A DNA stretch of 64,000 nucleotides from contig OY282607.1 of the NCBI GenBank assembly GCA_958298945.1, positions 32,955,000 to 33,018,999 of the forward strand, written 5' to 3'. A program made the position numbers and the translations under genes. The notes below the pieces were generated by a model. It saw only the letters and a list, made by a program, of their open reading frames with translations. It did not search any database and was not told where the DNA came from. Source of the DNA: Atherix ibis. Taxonomy: Eukaryota > Arthropoda > Insecta > Diptera > Athericidae. This document shows positions 1 to 11,701 of the stretch, piece after piece (within the stretch, counting starts at the first letter, position 1; every line of letters begins with the position of its first letter).

Positions 1-294
1 CCTATGGGGAACCAAATAAAATATGAACAGAGAGTTTGAGCGTTTTTGTTGAGACCCTCAGTTAATATTCAAGATGGTGAAATGGCTTACAAAAAGAGTT
101 CTGCGTATTATTGAATTGGCATCTAAGTGATTGCAGATTTTGTCAATAGATGGTATTAGCACATCCTTTTGTTATGTCAACGTGTTAAAAACACCTAACC
201 TATATTGTTTTCTTGTTGTTTGGACTTCCGCATTTAATTTAGTAAAAAATTGTATCATTTAGCTATTTAGTTTTGTTTTCATCCAAATTTAAAA

Positions 295-1222
295 ATGGAA
301 GGATAGGACGTCCATTTTCGACATATTTTATTGTATTACAATATTTCCGAAAAGGCAAGAACGCATCGCAGGTACACAAGATGTGCCGTATATAGGAATG
401 CAGTCTTGAAAGAAAGGCAGTGTTAAAATTGGTTTACTAAATTTCGTTCTGGTGATTTTTCACTAAAAAATGCCTCATCAACTTCAACTCGATCAGGCCG
501 TCGAGTTGAAGTTGATGAGACCAATATCATGGCCATTATAGATTCAGATCGTCATAGCACAACACGTGAGATTTCAGAAAAGCTCAATGTATCGCATACA
601 TGCATTGAAAAAAAATTAAAACAGCTTGGCTACGTTAAGAAACTCGATTTATGGACTCCTCATCAGCTTAAGGAAATTCATAAAAAGTGATTAGTTTAAA
701 ACAACGTTAATCGGAAACGATCGTGGGTGATGCGAGATGAACCACCTCAGACGACATCAAAGCTGAGATGCACCAAAAGAAGATTTTGCTGTCAGTTTGG
801 TGGGATTATAAAGAAATTCTGCGCTTTGAACTTTTACCAAGAAACTAAACGATTAATTCCACCGTGTATGTTCAAAAGCTCGTAAAACTGAGCCATGCAG
901 TTCAAGAAAAGCGGCCAGAATTGGCAAATCGTAAGAGTGTTGTTTTCCAGCATGACAATGCAAAGCCGCACACATCTTTGTCACTCGCCAAAAATTATTC
1001 GAATTAGGTTGGGAAGTGTTGTCACATCCAGCATATAGCCCTAACCTAGCCCCTTTAGATTACCATTTATATCGTTCCATGCGGAACTCCTTAAATGGTA
1101 AAATTTTTAATGACACAGATGATGTAAAATCACATTTAATTCAGTTTTTTGCTAGCAAAAGTAATAAGTTTTACAAAATGACACTGCCTGAAAGATGGCA
1201 AAAATGGACCATACCTAATTGA
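295..1222 (+). pseudogene. mariner transposase relic, cecropia-like
   Basis: Dead transposase of a mariner (DD34D) cut-and-paste DNA transposon. A likely ATG is at 295, followed almost at once by a TAG. Readable blocks shift frame several times: RHILLYY, then FRKGKNASQVHKMC, then NWFTKFRSGDFSLKNA, and after 501 RRVEVDETNIMAIIDSD and TTREISEKLNVSHT (the helix-turn-helix half). About 100 bp are missing near 690-712, which removes the GDE motif carrying the first catalytic Asp. The C-terminal half follows: NRKRSW, QTTSKAEMHQKKILLSVWWD, a second-Asp motif QHDNAKPHTS near 950-976, then HPAYSPNLAPLDYHLY with the third Asp, and LPERWQKW before the stop. The block order and wording match cecropia-type mariners. 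Terminal repeats were not recognised. It cannot encode an active enzyme. Confidence 0.88.
474..519. repeat. perfect 19-bp inverted repeat, 8-nt spacer
   Basis: Arms 474-492 (CTCATCAACTTCAACTCGA) and 501-519 are exact reverse complements around the spacer TCAGGCCG. It lies inside the mariner transposase relic. The right arm encodes the expected VEVDE, while the left arm replaces the usual residues before the SGR motif with its own mirror image. This looks like a local inverted copy made after insertion. Confidence 0.93.
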
Positions 1223-4200
1223 ATAACGTTATATTTTTAAGTAAAAATTTTAAGCAATCAGTTAGTTGCAAACCCAATAGATTAGACACACGGATGCTCC
1301 ACCATGCCAGCGCCATCTCTAATAATGAAATTTTCTCAGGAAAACATTTCCTGTGACTCTACAGACCCCTATCCTTAGACCGTGTGAATTTTTTTTATGT
1401 TTAAGTTTAAAAACATTTTAAAGGACATGATCTCAGTTGAAAAAGTTGAAGGTGATTCCAGTTGAATCCTTCCATCTCTGCTACTAAGAGTGGCAAATAC
1501 CTTTTCGCCGATCTATAGTTGCCCAAAAGAACTACTTTGAAAGGAATAATATTGGATGTATACAATTAAAATAAAATTGTTTTTAAAAAACAATCGCATT
1601 TTTTTTGCTGCCACTTTTCGTATTTAAATTAATAATTGAAGAAAACGAAAAATGGAATAAAAAAAAATGAAATTTTATCAATTTTGTAGTAAAATTTCTA
1701 TAAAATTGTTTTGATGAAAATTTAGAAACGGAACTGTTCTAAAATAATACACACCATATTTTATCAGTATGGAATATATGGAGACTGTGTCGCATAAATA
1801 AGGCCACAATTAACAAGATTTTGAGCAACCTTAAGCTCAGGAATATTACCTAATTCCATTGGGATAGTAACTGTTGGAGTCAACAAGGAGTAAGTGGTTT
1901 AGTCAGAAAGGATTTGATAACTTCATAGAGAAGCATGAGAGCCATTGTACATTGCCAGTTCCAGTCTATACCACCAACCTTGATATGGACTATAGTATCT
2001 AAGAGTTAATAGAAATGACTTTAAAGAATCAAACTGATACTACACAATAGCTATTTAAGTACATATACAAATATGTACAAGTATGTATGCATGTCAATAT
2101 AAAGGGTAATATATTTAAGTCCCTACTAACGAAACAATCACTAATAGAAGATAATACTTGTACTTTTGCTTAAAATTAGTCTGGCAGTCTGTGTAGAATA
2201 GGTTTACTGTTCTGTACTCTATGTTATATGGTATATTCTCCTACTCTTTATTTTAAGGAACGTTCAAGGCAATAGCAATAAAGTATGGTAGATATACGAG
2301 TAGAAAATGCTGCCATATTTTAAACAAGTACACAGATTTCATCTCTTTAGAGGTTAATGAGGTTCCCAGAAGACAATGTAAATCTTCCATGTGAACAACT
2401 TATTTACGTACACAAAAGCTCTCGGCTTTCTTATGTTTGCTACTACCTCGATTGACTAATCTGAAGGGTTCTAGTCCTCTTGCAACCTCAAGACTGCGAG
2501 TTCTCTTCTATGGCAAGTATTTTAGTTCAATAGAAAACTTAGCACATCCTTTTTCATCTCCAGTTTCGCCAGTTCCACAAACCACCAGTTAACTGATCAG
2601 TAACAAAAGCTTCGGCGAAATTTTAAACGACTCATACCGACTACATTGTCAATATTCTCACGAATTCGTAAACGTTGTATTTAGTATGCGGCATGTGGAT
2701 GAGAAGACTTAACAAATAAGAGATACTATAAACTAAGAACATTTTAAACATATTCCAGATGCAGTAGAGTTTTTGGTTTTTCCAGACATCAACTTAACCC
2801 TGAGCGCATTCTTATCTAATATAGCCAACCATACACGGGTATGTAAATACGTGAATATATAGTCGCGTTATCAAAATAGTGTCTTGAAATTTGAATCTTA
2901 GCTAAAGTCCTTCTTTAGGATGTCGTCTTGGAATTCTTCTTCTTCACTATAAGAAGACACATAACTTTATAGTGAAATTTTCCAGCAAAGAAAATGCTCT
3001 TATTTAAGGGTAGATATTGTATATTACCATTTTGGGTAAACCACCGTGTGATAATTTGTATTTTTTTTTTCGCTAACAAAAACATACCAAAAATTTAACT
3101 ATTCTGAATAAACAGTGTACAAATTTTTAATGAATTTTAAATTGGTAAACTATGTACTATACGTACAAATACCCGGTGTATAGTATAACGTAGTCGTAAA
3201 TTTTAAAACTGAAAAGGTAGTAAGGACGATTGCCAACTTGAAGCTCTCCTCAACACAGACCATAAATATGCACTGGCTTAATTGTATGCAGCATTTATAA
3301 TCATATACGTTGTACTTATCTGCATACAAAACAGGAATTTAATTATATGGCGAGACTCGTTGGAAAAAAAGAGAAAATTTATAAGTTCCCAAATGAAGCT
3401 AAAAACATTGAATAGAATACGAAATTAGTAGAAAAGGTAGACTGGCGTACAGTTTATCACTTCGAGGAAGGATATGGTAATGGGGTGAGTGCAAAAGTTT
3501 GAGGTATTTCCATTTTGTCTGATAGTGCGAGTTTCAGGGATGGTATGGAATGGATGGCCAACAAATACCTCACAGTGCGGAAATTCTCTACCAGCAATTA
3601 CATCTTGCTTTATTTATTTCCGGATTATCACAATTTACTTCTGTCTTCCCACTGTCAATGCCACTTTCTTAAGGTATAACGTCAGGCATGTAATATTTTT
3701 GTCGTTTCGAACACGTATTAATTATTCTAGAAAACTGACGTTGTTTGAATTCATAAAAGTGAAAATACTAGAGTATTTTTTCTAGTACCTACAATAATGT
3801 ACAATTTTTTAAGCTAAACACACCTTCGAAGATTTTCCTTCGTTAAGTAGAAATATTCTTATTTAAAGTAAGAAAAAAAAACATTTACACAAATACTTCT
3901 ACGCTTATCAAAGCATTTTTGAAAATTTTCTTATTTATAATATTTGTTTTTTTTTTTAACAAACCTTAAATAAATAGAGGGTCAAATGCAATATTAAGTG
4001 TCGTGGCGATTAGAATTAACGTTTACAAAAAAAATTGTTTAAAAAAAGTTGAATATTTTCGTGAACATTAAAAATTGGTTGAAGCTAAAAAGACGATCTC
4101 TTCGACAGATCCCTGCGAATCGAAAATAATGTAGGCAAAATATTCAACAATTAAAATTTGAACAGGAGCAATTTGGACATTTATAATTGGTTTTTGTGAT

Positions 4201-4689
4201 TTCGAACTTTTCTAAAATAACAAGGTGATTTTTAATACAAGAAAGACTAACATGACACATTGTCTTTCATCACGTTCTACATGCGTGTTGTTATTTAGAG
4301 GTGCCTGAGCCTACTGCCCATACTCTCCACTCATTGATCGTAAGGTCGAGTCGGACATTTTTTTACGATTTTCAGTATTCACTCCATTACCTATTAAATC
4401 GTTAATTAAAATAAAAAAATCGCTGGAGATTATTGGGAAGCATATGACCCTTCCCAATGCATAAATCTGATGATGGTACTGCCGGTAGTCGCTACCATTT
4501 TTGAAACCACAATAACATCGAAGTTTGCGACAAGTGTCAATGGTTATTCAGATGAATGCCCCTGACCGAGAAGTTCCCGAAGGAAGATTGACCAGAATTT
4601 TGGGTATGGCACCCGAAAAGCACTGTTAGGCGTTTTGTTATATGCACCACGCCCTCATAGAGGGTCATTATGAATTATATTGGCGATAT
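1223..4689. other. AT-rich stretch, no recognised gene
   Basis: No transposase, reverse transcriptase or host exon could be recognised on either strand. The only open frame near 100 codons (3489-3785, +) begins at a non-ATG codon, has no familiar motif and an AT-driven composition. The part at 1770-2060 is somewhat less AT-rich but unassigned. Confidence 0.5.
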
Positions 4690-5124
4690 TATTTGCTTGT
4701 AGATGGCATGAAATATACAGGGGTGGAGTAACATAACACAACAGAGTGGAGTAAATATCAAACAATTTTCGAACAAAACGAACATTAAGGTATCAACGGA
4801 TTGCACTATTATGCCTATAATAGTGGGTATTGAGGATTGTTTGGAGAATTTTTAATTGAAGTGATTGGAATCGACCAGCATTTAAACGTTTTGTTGACCC
4901 CAGAAGTTCTATTTTACATCTCGATAGGGGTCTACTTAATATATTGTATATGTCATTTCTTGCCGATTTTTCAGTTCTTTTGAGAGCAATGTTTCTTGGC
5001 AAATAGTAAAAGTAACATGGACACTCTTTTCTTCAAATCGATTTCTATTTTCTGTATAATAAAAGGTAATATTTGATTTTGATTCGGGCGAAAGGAGGAA
5101 TAACCTTTCTTCGTTACCTTGGAT

Positions 5125-5176
5125 GGAAAGCTTGGTTTTGGACGTGAAGGAGGAAAGCTTGGTTTTGGACGTGAAG
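5125..5176. repeat. 27-bp tandem duplication
   Basis: A 25-bp block starting GGAAAGCTTGGTTTTGGACG occurs at 5125-5149 and again, identical, at 5152-5176, a 27-bp period. The exact identity suggests a recent replication slip. Confidence 0.92.
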
Positions 5177-5242
5177 TTCCAGAGCAGTAGCTTAAATACT
5201 CAGAAAATGAGGAAGTGGTCAGCATTGCAATATAGATTAGGT

Positions 5243-5254
5243 GGGGGGGGGGGG
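5243..5254. repeat. G12 homopolymer
   Basis: Twelve consecutive G on the plus strand, which stands out in this AT-rich window. It is prone to sequencing and slippage error. Confidence 0.9.
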
Positions 5255-5834
5255 TGGTGTAGATGGTGAGTTTATTTTTACTATTTTCTACTATCGCCTT
5301 CATAAATATGCTCGTATTTATCATACCTGTTATGGGATTTTTATTTTGCTTAGGAAACTTCCAAAAAGTAAGTATTTCCCAAGGGAAAGGGATATTACCG
5401 TATCCCCAATGTTTTTTTCTTTTATTCCAAATTTTTGAATTTTAAGCACCCAAATATTTAAGACCAACCAATTCTCGTTGGATGTCAGTAGGTAAAAGAC
5501 CGGACCATGCTGATTTTTCCCCATTCTTCATCATGCTGAAATTGAGCTACTCGAACGCCTGATCAGGGTTGTCATAACAAACACTCGCTTTTTGTAACAC
5601 GATCGGATAGAAATGGCATTAGCATAATGGTGTTGCCATTGGAAGGAATATCGTTAGTATAAATATAATACAGAAAAGGGCCAAGGATACTAGCCTAAGT
5701 AAGGATAGGGAATATTTTGGAGTGTTCGATATTTTTAGCTATTTGAAAATGATGAGAAAGTCAGAGGAAGGGGGGAGCTATTGCTTATATATAGAAGACT
5801 TTTTTTTCTAGGAAACAAGAGTTAGATTTATATA

Positions 5835-6350
5835 CACAGTGTGTCCCAAAAATAACGGAAGGGTATTGTCCACAAGAAATTTGTTCCAAAAGGTCGAACT
5901 GTTAATGGAGAATACTATTTAGGGGGTTTAGATCGTTTGTGAAAAAGAATTGGGCGTGTTAGACCTGAATATCTAGCAGGAAAACAGCTGTTTTTATTGC
6001 ACGATAATGCACCACCTCACAAGACCAAAAAAGGAAACGAATTTTTTATGAAACAACGGATTTCTCTCATCCGTATTCGCCTGATATATCACCATGTGAC
6101 TATTTTCTATTTCTAAAACTGAAAACTAAGATAAAAGGAGCATTTTATGATATCCCAGCCATTCAAGCAGCCGTAACCGAGGTGCTGAAGAACATTCCTA
6201 TAAATGGCTGTAACTTTCACATCTGTCATCCGATTTACATGAATTTAGGTGCGTTTGAAAGAGGATGAATGTATCTTTTTAATGCTGCAAATTTTCAATA
6301 AATGGCGCTGCATGTTGTATGATTTAAATATATAGTTCGGAAACACTGTG
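5835..6350 (+). mobile_element. internally deleted mariner-like element
   Basis: About 516 bp bounded by short inverted ends: CACAGTGTGTCCCAAA at the left and, read on the minus strand, CACAGTGTTTCCGAAC at the right, each flanked by TA (5833-5834 and 6351-6352), the target duplication of Tc1/mariner elements. Inside, the plus strand encodes only the C-terminal part of a transposase: KKFVPKGRTVNGEYYLGGLD, then LLHDNAPPHK with the second catalytic Asp, YSPDISPCDYFLFLKLK with the third, and AVTEVLKNIP. The DNA-binding half and first catalytic region are absent, and there are frameshifts. It is best read as a non-autonomous deletion derivative whose ends have diverged. Confidence 0.75.
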
Positions 6351-6352
6351 TA

Positions 6353-9157
6353 AATATATTCTTCTGATGCATTGAAAATAGTTCTTCATCGCTTATAGTT
6401 TAATTGATGTACTTATGCTCGTATTTTATTGAAAATCGCAAATTTAGTTAAATTGCGATAATTTTAAAATAATTTACCGCATATTTAAGAATTGAATTTT
6501 ACAATTATTAACAAAAATATGTTTTCCGAGAATTACTCAGATTGCAATCAAAAATTTTGTAAATACAATTTTATGTTGCATTGAACTTTTATTGATTATC
6601 AGCAAACGATCTCAATTTTTGTCCATTCAATATGCATTTTTTCTTCTTTTCATTTCCTTAATTTTGCTCCTTTTAATTCTGTAATTTACGTTTTTAAGTT
6701 TTTCTTATTTTTCATTGTCAGTTTTGGATATTCCTTGCTACGTACTAAGATTTAGAGCGCCTATACTACAGAGACAACATAAGCATCTTGGAACTGATTC
6801 ATATTGAATTTGAGAAGTTATCTTCTAGTAAAGCTTTAGTAATAGCATCTTAGAGTATTTCTTATTCCTCTTATCAATACTATTTTCATCTTATTGAAAA
6901 TTTAAAACTGACTATGTTTGTAAAGCTACTTTTCTCATTTCGAATCGGGGCGAAAGTTCAGATACTCTATGCTCCGGATTAGGAGAACGGCTACAGCGGA
7001 AATGATAAAATTACACTAATACTGCAATCCTTCGAGTCTGATATGGAAAAGTTTCTTTCTGAAAATTACTTTGAATAATTTCATCGTATATTTTATTGTA
7101 ACCATAATAGTATGGCTGGAAAATTTATTGTCCATGTTTATTGCATCGCATCTGTGGTTCAATGGTGATTTTATGGGAATTATCGTCGAAGTTTACAACC
7201 ATTCGGAATTCTTTATGAATATCGGTTTTGCTTCGGTACAGCAAAAATGAATTTCATTGCAACGAAATATTCAAATTTATAACAATTTCGAATGCAAATC
7301 GACTAACATTTACACTATTAATATGAATCGAAGGATTCGAGACGTTTCATTTGGTTTCTATTTAAAATAAATTATTTCGTATAAAAAATATTTTAGATGC
7401 ACTCTGTTTTTAAAAAAAAAATTGATAATAGCAAGTATGTAAATTAATGTGGGAACTAAAGTAATATTTTTTGATGTGCTTTGATTTAGCTAATGACATA
7501 GTGGCATAGCTAAGATGTCCTTTAGTCGTACCAAGACCAACAAAATTTACCAAACTGTTTTGTGTAATTTTCTAAATAAAAAAAATTTTAAATTTTTATA
7601 TTTTTTTTTCTTATCCCCAATTTACGTTATCACCCAAAAAATATGTGTTAACGACTTAGCACTAAAGTGACATAGCCAAGATGTCATTTAGTAATTACAA
7701 AATAGTTATGGCACTAAGAATTTGTATTTCAGTACAAATATTTCAAAAATTGACATTTAAATTAGAAAAATTAAAAAAATATTTTCAATATTATAAACTT
7801 TTACAGAAAAATTTTCATATTTTTTATCTAGAACAACTACTTCGTACTAGAAAATTTATAAAGTCAATATTAACCAAAAAATCATCAGACACGCCACAAC
7901 AAATTATTTGTCTTAAGAGAAAGTATAAAATGTAAATTATAAAAACTTTTACTTTTCCAAATATTGATTAAAAAACAAAAAATTATTCAAATAGCAGAGA
8001 AATTTTTAATTGTATTCGTAATTTTCCGAGGAATGTCTTAATAAGTTCAATTAGAAAAAGCCACAAATTTGTGTACAACAACAATTATAGTAGCAGCCAG
8101 AATGAGCTGTTGTAAAGGACATTCGGCAGTATATCATTGAAGAGGATATGGCAAGATAGATCCGGTAAATATATATAGAGAGAAAAACAAACACACAAAC
8201 ATTTGAATATAGAAAAGCCTGAACGATCACTCCACATACGACTAATGTTCGTCAACCCCAAAAACTTGAAAGCAATTGTTGGCCACTCGAAATTGATTTG
8301 TTCAGCAAGGCGTTTGGAAGGACTAACATGCATTTGCATATGAACAGTACCACCGAACCTACATATATTATCGTATAAGTTTATTGGTGAGAGTGTGTAA
8401 TTGGGAAATTCTAAAACACTTGAGATTTAATTTGTTGATTTCGTATAATTAAATTACTTGACAGGTGAACACGCCCGCCACCAGACAGCCACAATACGAC
8501 TGTTGTGGAACCTACTCGAAATGGTACTTTGCAAGTGGGTATACCCCATTTTGCCTTATTCTATTAATCGGTAACACATTTGAACTGTGATGTAGTAAAT
8601 TATGATGAAACTCTTCTCCTTTCCTCTTCAAAATATTCAGAATATAGCAACTAACAATCCATTATAACCGCCATTATCCATCATTTGTGATAATGAGTTA
8701 TTAGTGGTTGGTTCTAATTAAGGCTTGTTTAACTAAACCAAAAGTATTCATTACAAAAATTGTTACTTTTGTACCGTATCAATGTAATTTTGAGGTAATG
8801 TTAATTTACAGATTTTTAAATAGTCTATTACGAGACCTTATTTATCAAAGTATTCTACCAACACTTGGTTCATTTAAAGTACATTTAATAGAATTAATAA
8901 TACCATACCAAAATTTCTCCAAGTTTTCCCAGTACTTTAAATACCTGAAAGGAAATTCAAAATATAATTTATTAAATTATATTATAATTACAATTACAAA
9001 TTTTAAATAAATGAAATAATATATTTTTATAGGGCACATTAATTAATTTTAATTTAAAAATTACCTAAAAGAACTAAAAAGAAATTTATGTCAAAATTAT
9101 TTTTAGCTACGGAAACTACACAAAATTAATGAAAATATAAAATTATTTGCTAAACAT
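6353..9157. other. AT-rich stretch, no recognised gene
   Basis: Mostly very AT-rich DNA. Short open frames (for example 7681-7935 and 8708-9010) consist of Lys, Ile, Phe, Tyr and Leu and lack recognisable motifs. A diverged 27-bp repeat pair lies at 7500-7692. Confidence 0.5.
7500..7692. repeat. spaced 27-bp repeat with hairpin potential
   Basis: The block at 7666-7692 (starting AGTGACATAGCCAAGATGTC) recurs at 7500-7526 with three mismatches. The downstream copy extends leftwards into a hairpin: ACTAAA-G-TGACAT at 7661-7673 can pair with ATGTCATTTAGT across a 7-nt loop. The nature is unknown; it may be a relic of a small transposon end or a short tandem motif. Confidence 0.6.
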
Positions 9158-9158
9158 A

Positions 9159-9290
9159 CAAGGTCTGTTCAAAAAGTATCGCGAATTTTGGATTTCCGCA
9201 GGTTATGCCAATGTCTCTCACTTATGCCGACAAGTTCGGCCATTTTGAATGTTCAGTTAATTTTTGACAGCTACATTGCTTGCACGTGTT
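9159..9290 (+). mobile_element. possible mariner 5' end fragment
   Basis: After a TA dinucleotide (9157-9158) the sequence starts CAAGGTCTGTTCAAAAAGTA and continues TCGCGAATTTTGGATTTCCG. The GTTCAAAAAGTA style is typical of the terminal repeat of some mariner families, followed by a non-coding leader. No transposase frame and no matching 3' end were found, so this would be a truncated end only. Confidence 0.42.
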
Positions 9291-9431
9291 TTGGCAGGCC
9301 TCGTATGTTAATGTGATCTTAAAGTTATGTGGACTCTTGATGAATTTAGATTATGTTAGTTTTTGCGACTACAATTATTTAAATTATTTTAAATTATTTT
9401 TTGCGACTACAATTACTATAATTTTTAAAAA

Positions 9432-9513
9432 ATGTCCTCATGTCATTAAAATCTGCTTATAACTTGTTTAAACTACAACTTGTTATAAGCAGATTTTAAT
9501 GACATGAGGACAT
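9432..9513. repeat. perfect 32-bp inverted repeat, 18-nt spacer
   Basis: Arms 9432-9463 (starting ATGTCCTCATGTCATTAAAA) and 9482-9513 are exact reverse complements around an 18-nt spacer. It follows a 17-bp direct duplication (9361-9377 and 9399-9415, TTTTGCGACTACAATTA). A transcript would fold into a perfect 32-bp hairpin. The sequence matches no microRNA I recognise, and perfect pairing along the whole stem fits a recent inverted duplication better. Confidence 0.93.
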
Positions 9514-9559
9514 GTAAAGCAACACACCCATGGATGTTACCTTAAAAACGGGATAATAT

Positions 9560-9880
9560 TGCATTAAAACTTTAAAAAGTGAATTGTTTTCTTCCTAAAG
9601 GGTTAGGATGATAGGATAGATTTACCCCAAATCTCCCTCTTTTGAACCTGCTTTCTAAGAAGCAAATGTGGTTTTGTATGATATTGATGGCTGTAGAAGG
9701 GATCTTTGTGATGTGTAAGAATGGCTTATGTTACGGTAAGGATATCAGTGAGACAAGGAATATTATGGGTGTAAATATTGTAAGGGTTTGGAGCTAGTAA
9801 GCTACTCTGAGGTACAGCAGCGGAGATATCGGTAGGTTCAACTACCTGAAAATATCGGTCTAAGAGATAGGAATTTTATT
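9560..9880 (-). pseudogene. jockey-like reverse transcriptase fragment
   Basis: The minus strand reads EPTDISAAVPQSSLLAPNPY, then NIYTHNIPCLTDILTVT, a stop, then AILTHHKDPF. This is RT motif AGVPQGSxLxPxLYNIYTxDIP followed by the place where YADDTAIL should stand; the ADD catalytic residues are lost to deletion or mutation. A following piece, QNHICFLESRF in another frame, fits the helix after the active site. Only about 100 codons survive, with at least two frame changes. Non-LTR retrotransposon; jockey clade is the likeliest placement. Confidence 0.7.
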
Positions 9881-11660
9881 TTCTTTTATTTTAAAAATGA
9901 TGAGATTTTATGCATAGTAAAAGAAGACAGGAATCAAAACAGAGCAGCAAAATAATATATGTAGTACATAAAATATTCTCAATGGAAATTTCCATTCTCG
10001 AGCCCAATTTCCAAATGCAAAAATAAATATTATCGGAAAATTTCCTTCAAAACCGAATCCATTTAAAGATAATATTTTATTCCATAATATTGGCATAAAC
10101 TAGCTTATACTAAATGTCATATATTGTCACCTCATCCTTACGTGAGGATAACTTAGCTACTGTGCTAATTCTCAGCAGATAACTTGAACAATTTCGAATA
10201 TTTCATGAAAGCAAATTTAAATGCATAAACGGATTTTATAGTAAGGTAAGCTATGCATTTGGTCTGAATGCATAGACAAGGTAGAGTTGGTAAACGTTTA
10301 AATTATTTGAGAGGAGAGCTTATCGTTTAATTATGGTCACAAGTCACCATGGACAAGTTTATTTGAACAAATGTGAAACAATGTCCTCCGATACTGGCTG
10401 TACATATTACACAACAGCCAAAGGTAATTTTGGGAATCTGTAACATCTAAACTATAGTTAGCAATACGAATTTCAGGTATTACTGTACGGAGCTGTAAGG
10501 AGTTTCAGTTAATTCTGTGCTATTACAAGGCAAAAGGTACGAGCATATCCGGAAAGCATTTGCATACATTTTCCTGTGAAGTACGGGTACGAGGCAATAT
10601 AATCTATCGAGTTCCACAGTGTTATGTATTTACCTGTGGTCGAACCTCGCAAGGTGGTGATGGAGTTTATTGCTTGACCTAACATACAGTGACATTGTTA
10701 TTGTAGAATTGTTTTTCTCTTTTTTAATTAAACAAAAAAAAACACATTTACATCTTTTAGTTGTTTAAATTTATGAATATTTTAACGTTAATGGGAAAAT
10801 GACTTGAGAACTTTTTACTGACACCTTTATTCATCATTTAGTTATGAGTACCTACTCGTATGTGCAAGTTAGATGACATCGTTGCATTCAACATATCCAC
10901 TTCTCTTGTGCTAGTAAAACTTTTAATTGAAGTTTAGTGACTTGAAGTCTTCCAGCAAATCATAATGAGTCATGAAATGAACTGATTTCTCTTCATAATT
11001 TGCACATACAATTTTGTAGATTTTTCACTTTTTCGTTTCTTAAACTCGAATATTTTATAAGACTAAAGTGTGTCTTTCAAGTTAGATTTCTTCATTAAAC
11101 TTTATATCAGTACATCTAATGTTATTTACTGCCATGTAACGACAATTGACAATATGGACACAATTAGTATGCATTATCGGTAATAATATTAATGAAAAAT
11201 ATCTTGGAATACTTTCTGTAAAATTAAAACTTAACAGATATTAATTATGGCAAAATATTATGCAGAAATAACGCAAAATATAAAAAAAAATTTCATTAAA
11301 TAGAAATGTTCAATGAAAAATATTATCAAAAATCTGTAGGCAATTAAAACGGCAGTTAAGACAGCCATAAATCTCCCTAAACATTGCAACACTACAGTTT
11401 TTGGCGATAGTTTCGTAACTGAATTCTATCAAAATGTTAAATAGTGGTGAGTTCCAGTTCATGCTGTAATCCTCGGAAATGAGGCAGTTTGCTGAACTGA
11501 GGAGGCTATCCATCGTCCTCTATCTGCTTATATTATGAACACATTGCACTATTAACTAAATAGCATCTAACATCAGTCTACTAATCAACCATTCCGAAAT
11601 TCTAGGCAAGGAAACGTGTTAGAATTTGGATTGGGCATACCGTACCTAGCCGTACTATGG

Positions 11661-11701
11661 AATGAAACTTAATCTGAAAATGAATGAAACTTAATCTGAA
11701 A
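11661..11701. repeat. 22-bp tandem duplication
   Basis: AATGAAACTTAATCTGAAA occurs at 11661-11679 and 11683-11701, identical, giving two copies at a 22-bp period. Confidence 0.92.

Larger units (their letters stand above)
4690..5700 (-). pseudogene. jockey-like reverse transcriptase fragments
   Basis: Scrambled remains of a non-LTR retrotransposon ORF2 on the minus strand. At 5640-5690 the translation reads SILGPFLYYIYTNDIP, the strand before the polymerase FADD box; the box itself is not readable. At about 5005-5060 a frame reads EKSVHVTFT, the conserved NESKSVHVTFT-type block downstream of FADD. At 4800-4960 it reads NDIYNILSRPLSRCKIELLG, then STKRLNAGRFQSLQLKILQT, corresponding to the jockey block LLIYKxILKPIWTYGIxLWG followed by FQSKxLRxIVNAP. 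The stretch between about 5070 and 5640 does not read as RT and holds a 27-bp tandem repeat and a G12 run, so it may be inserted or rearranged DNA. Stops and frameshifts throughout. The end limits are approximate. Confidence 0.72.

Noticed and set aside
3489..3785. 98-codon open frame on the plus strand
   Set aside because: It starts at a non-ATG codon, has no known motif or splice context, and its composition follows the AT-rich background.
5241..5324. Minus-strand frame with proline run (PPPPPPN), possible proline-rich protein
   Set aside because: The prolines are the translation of the G12 homopolymer, inside a region of decayed retroelement sequence.
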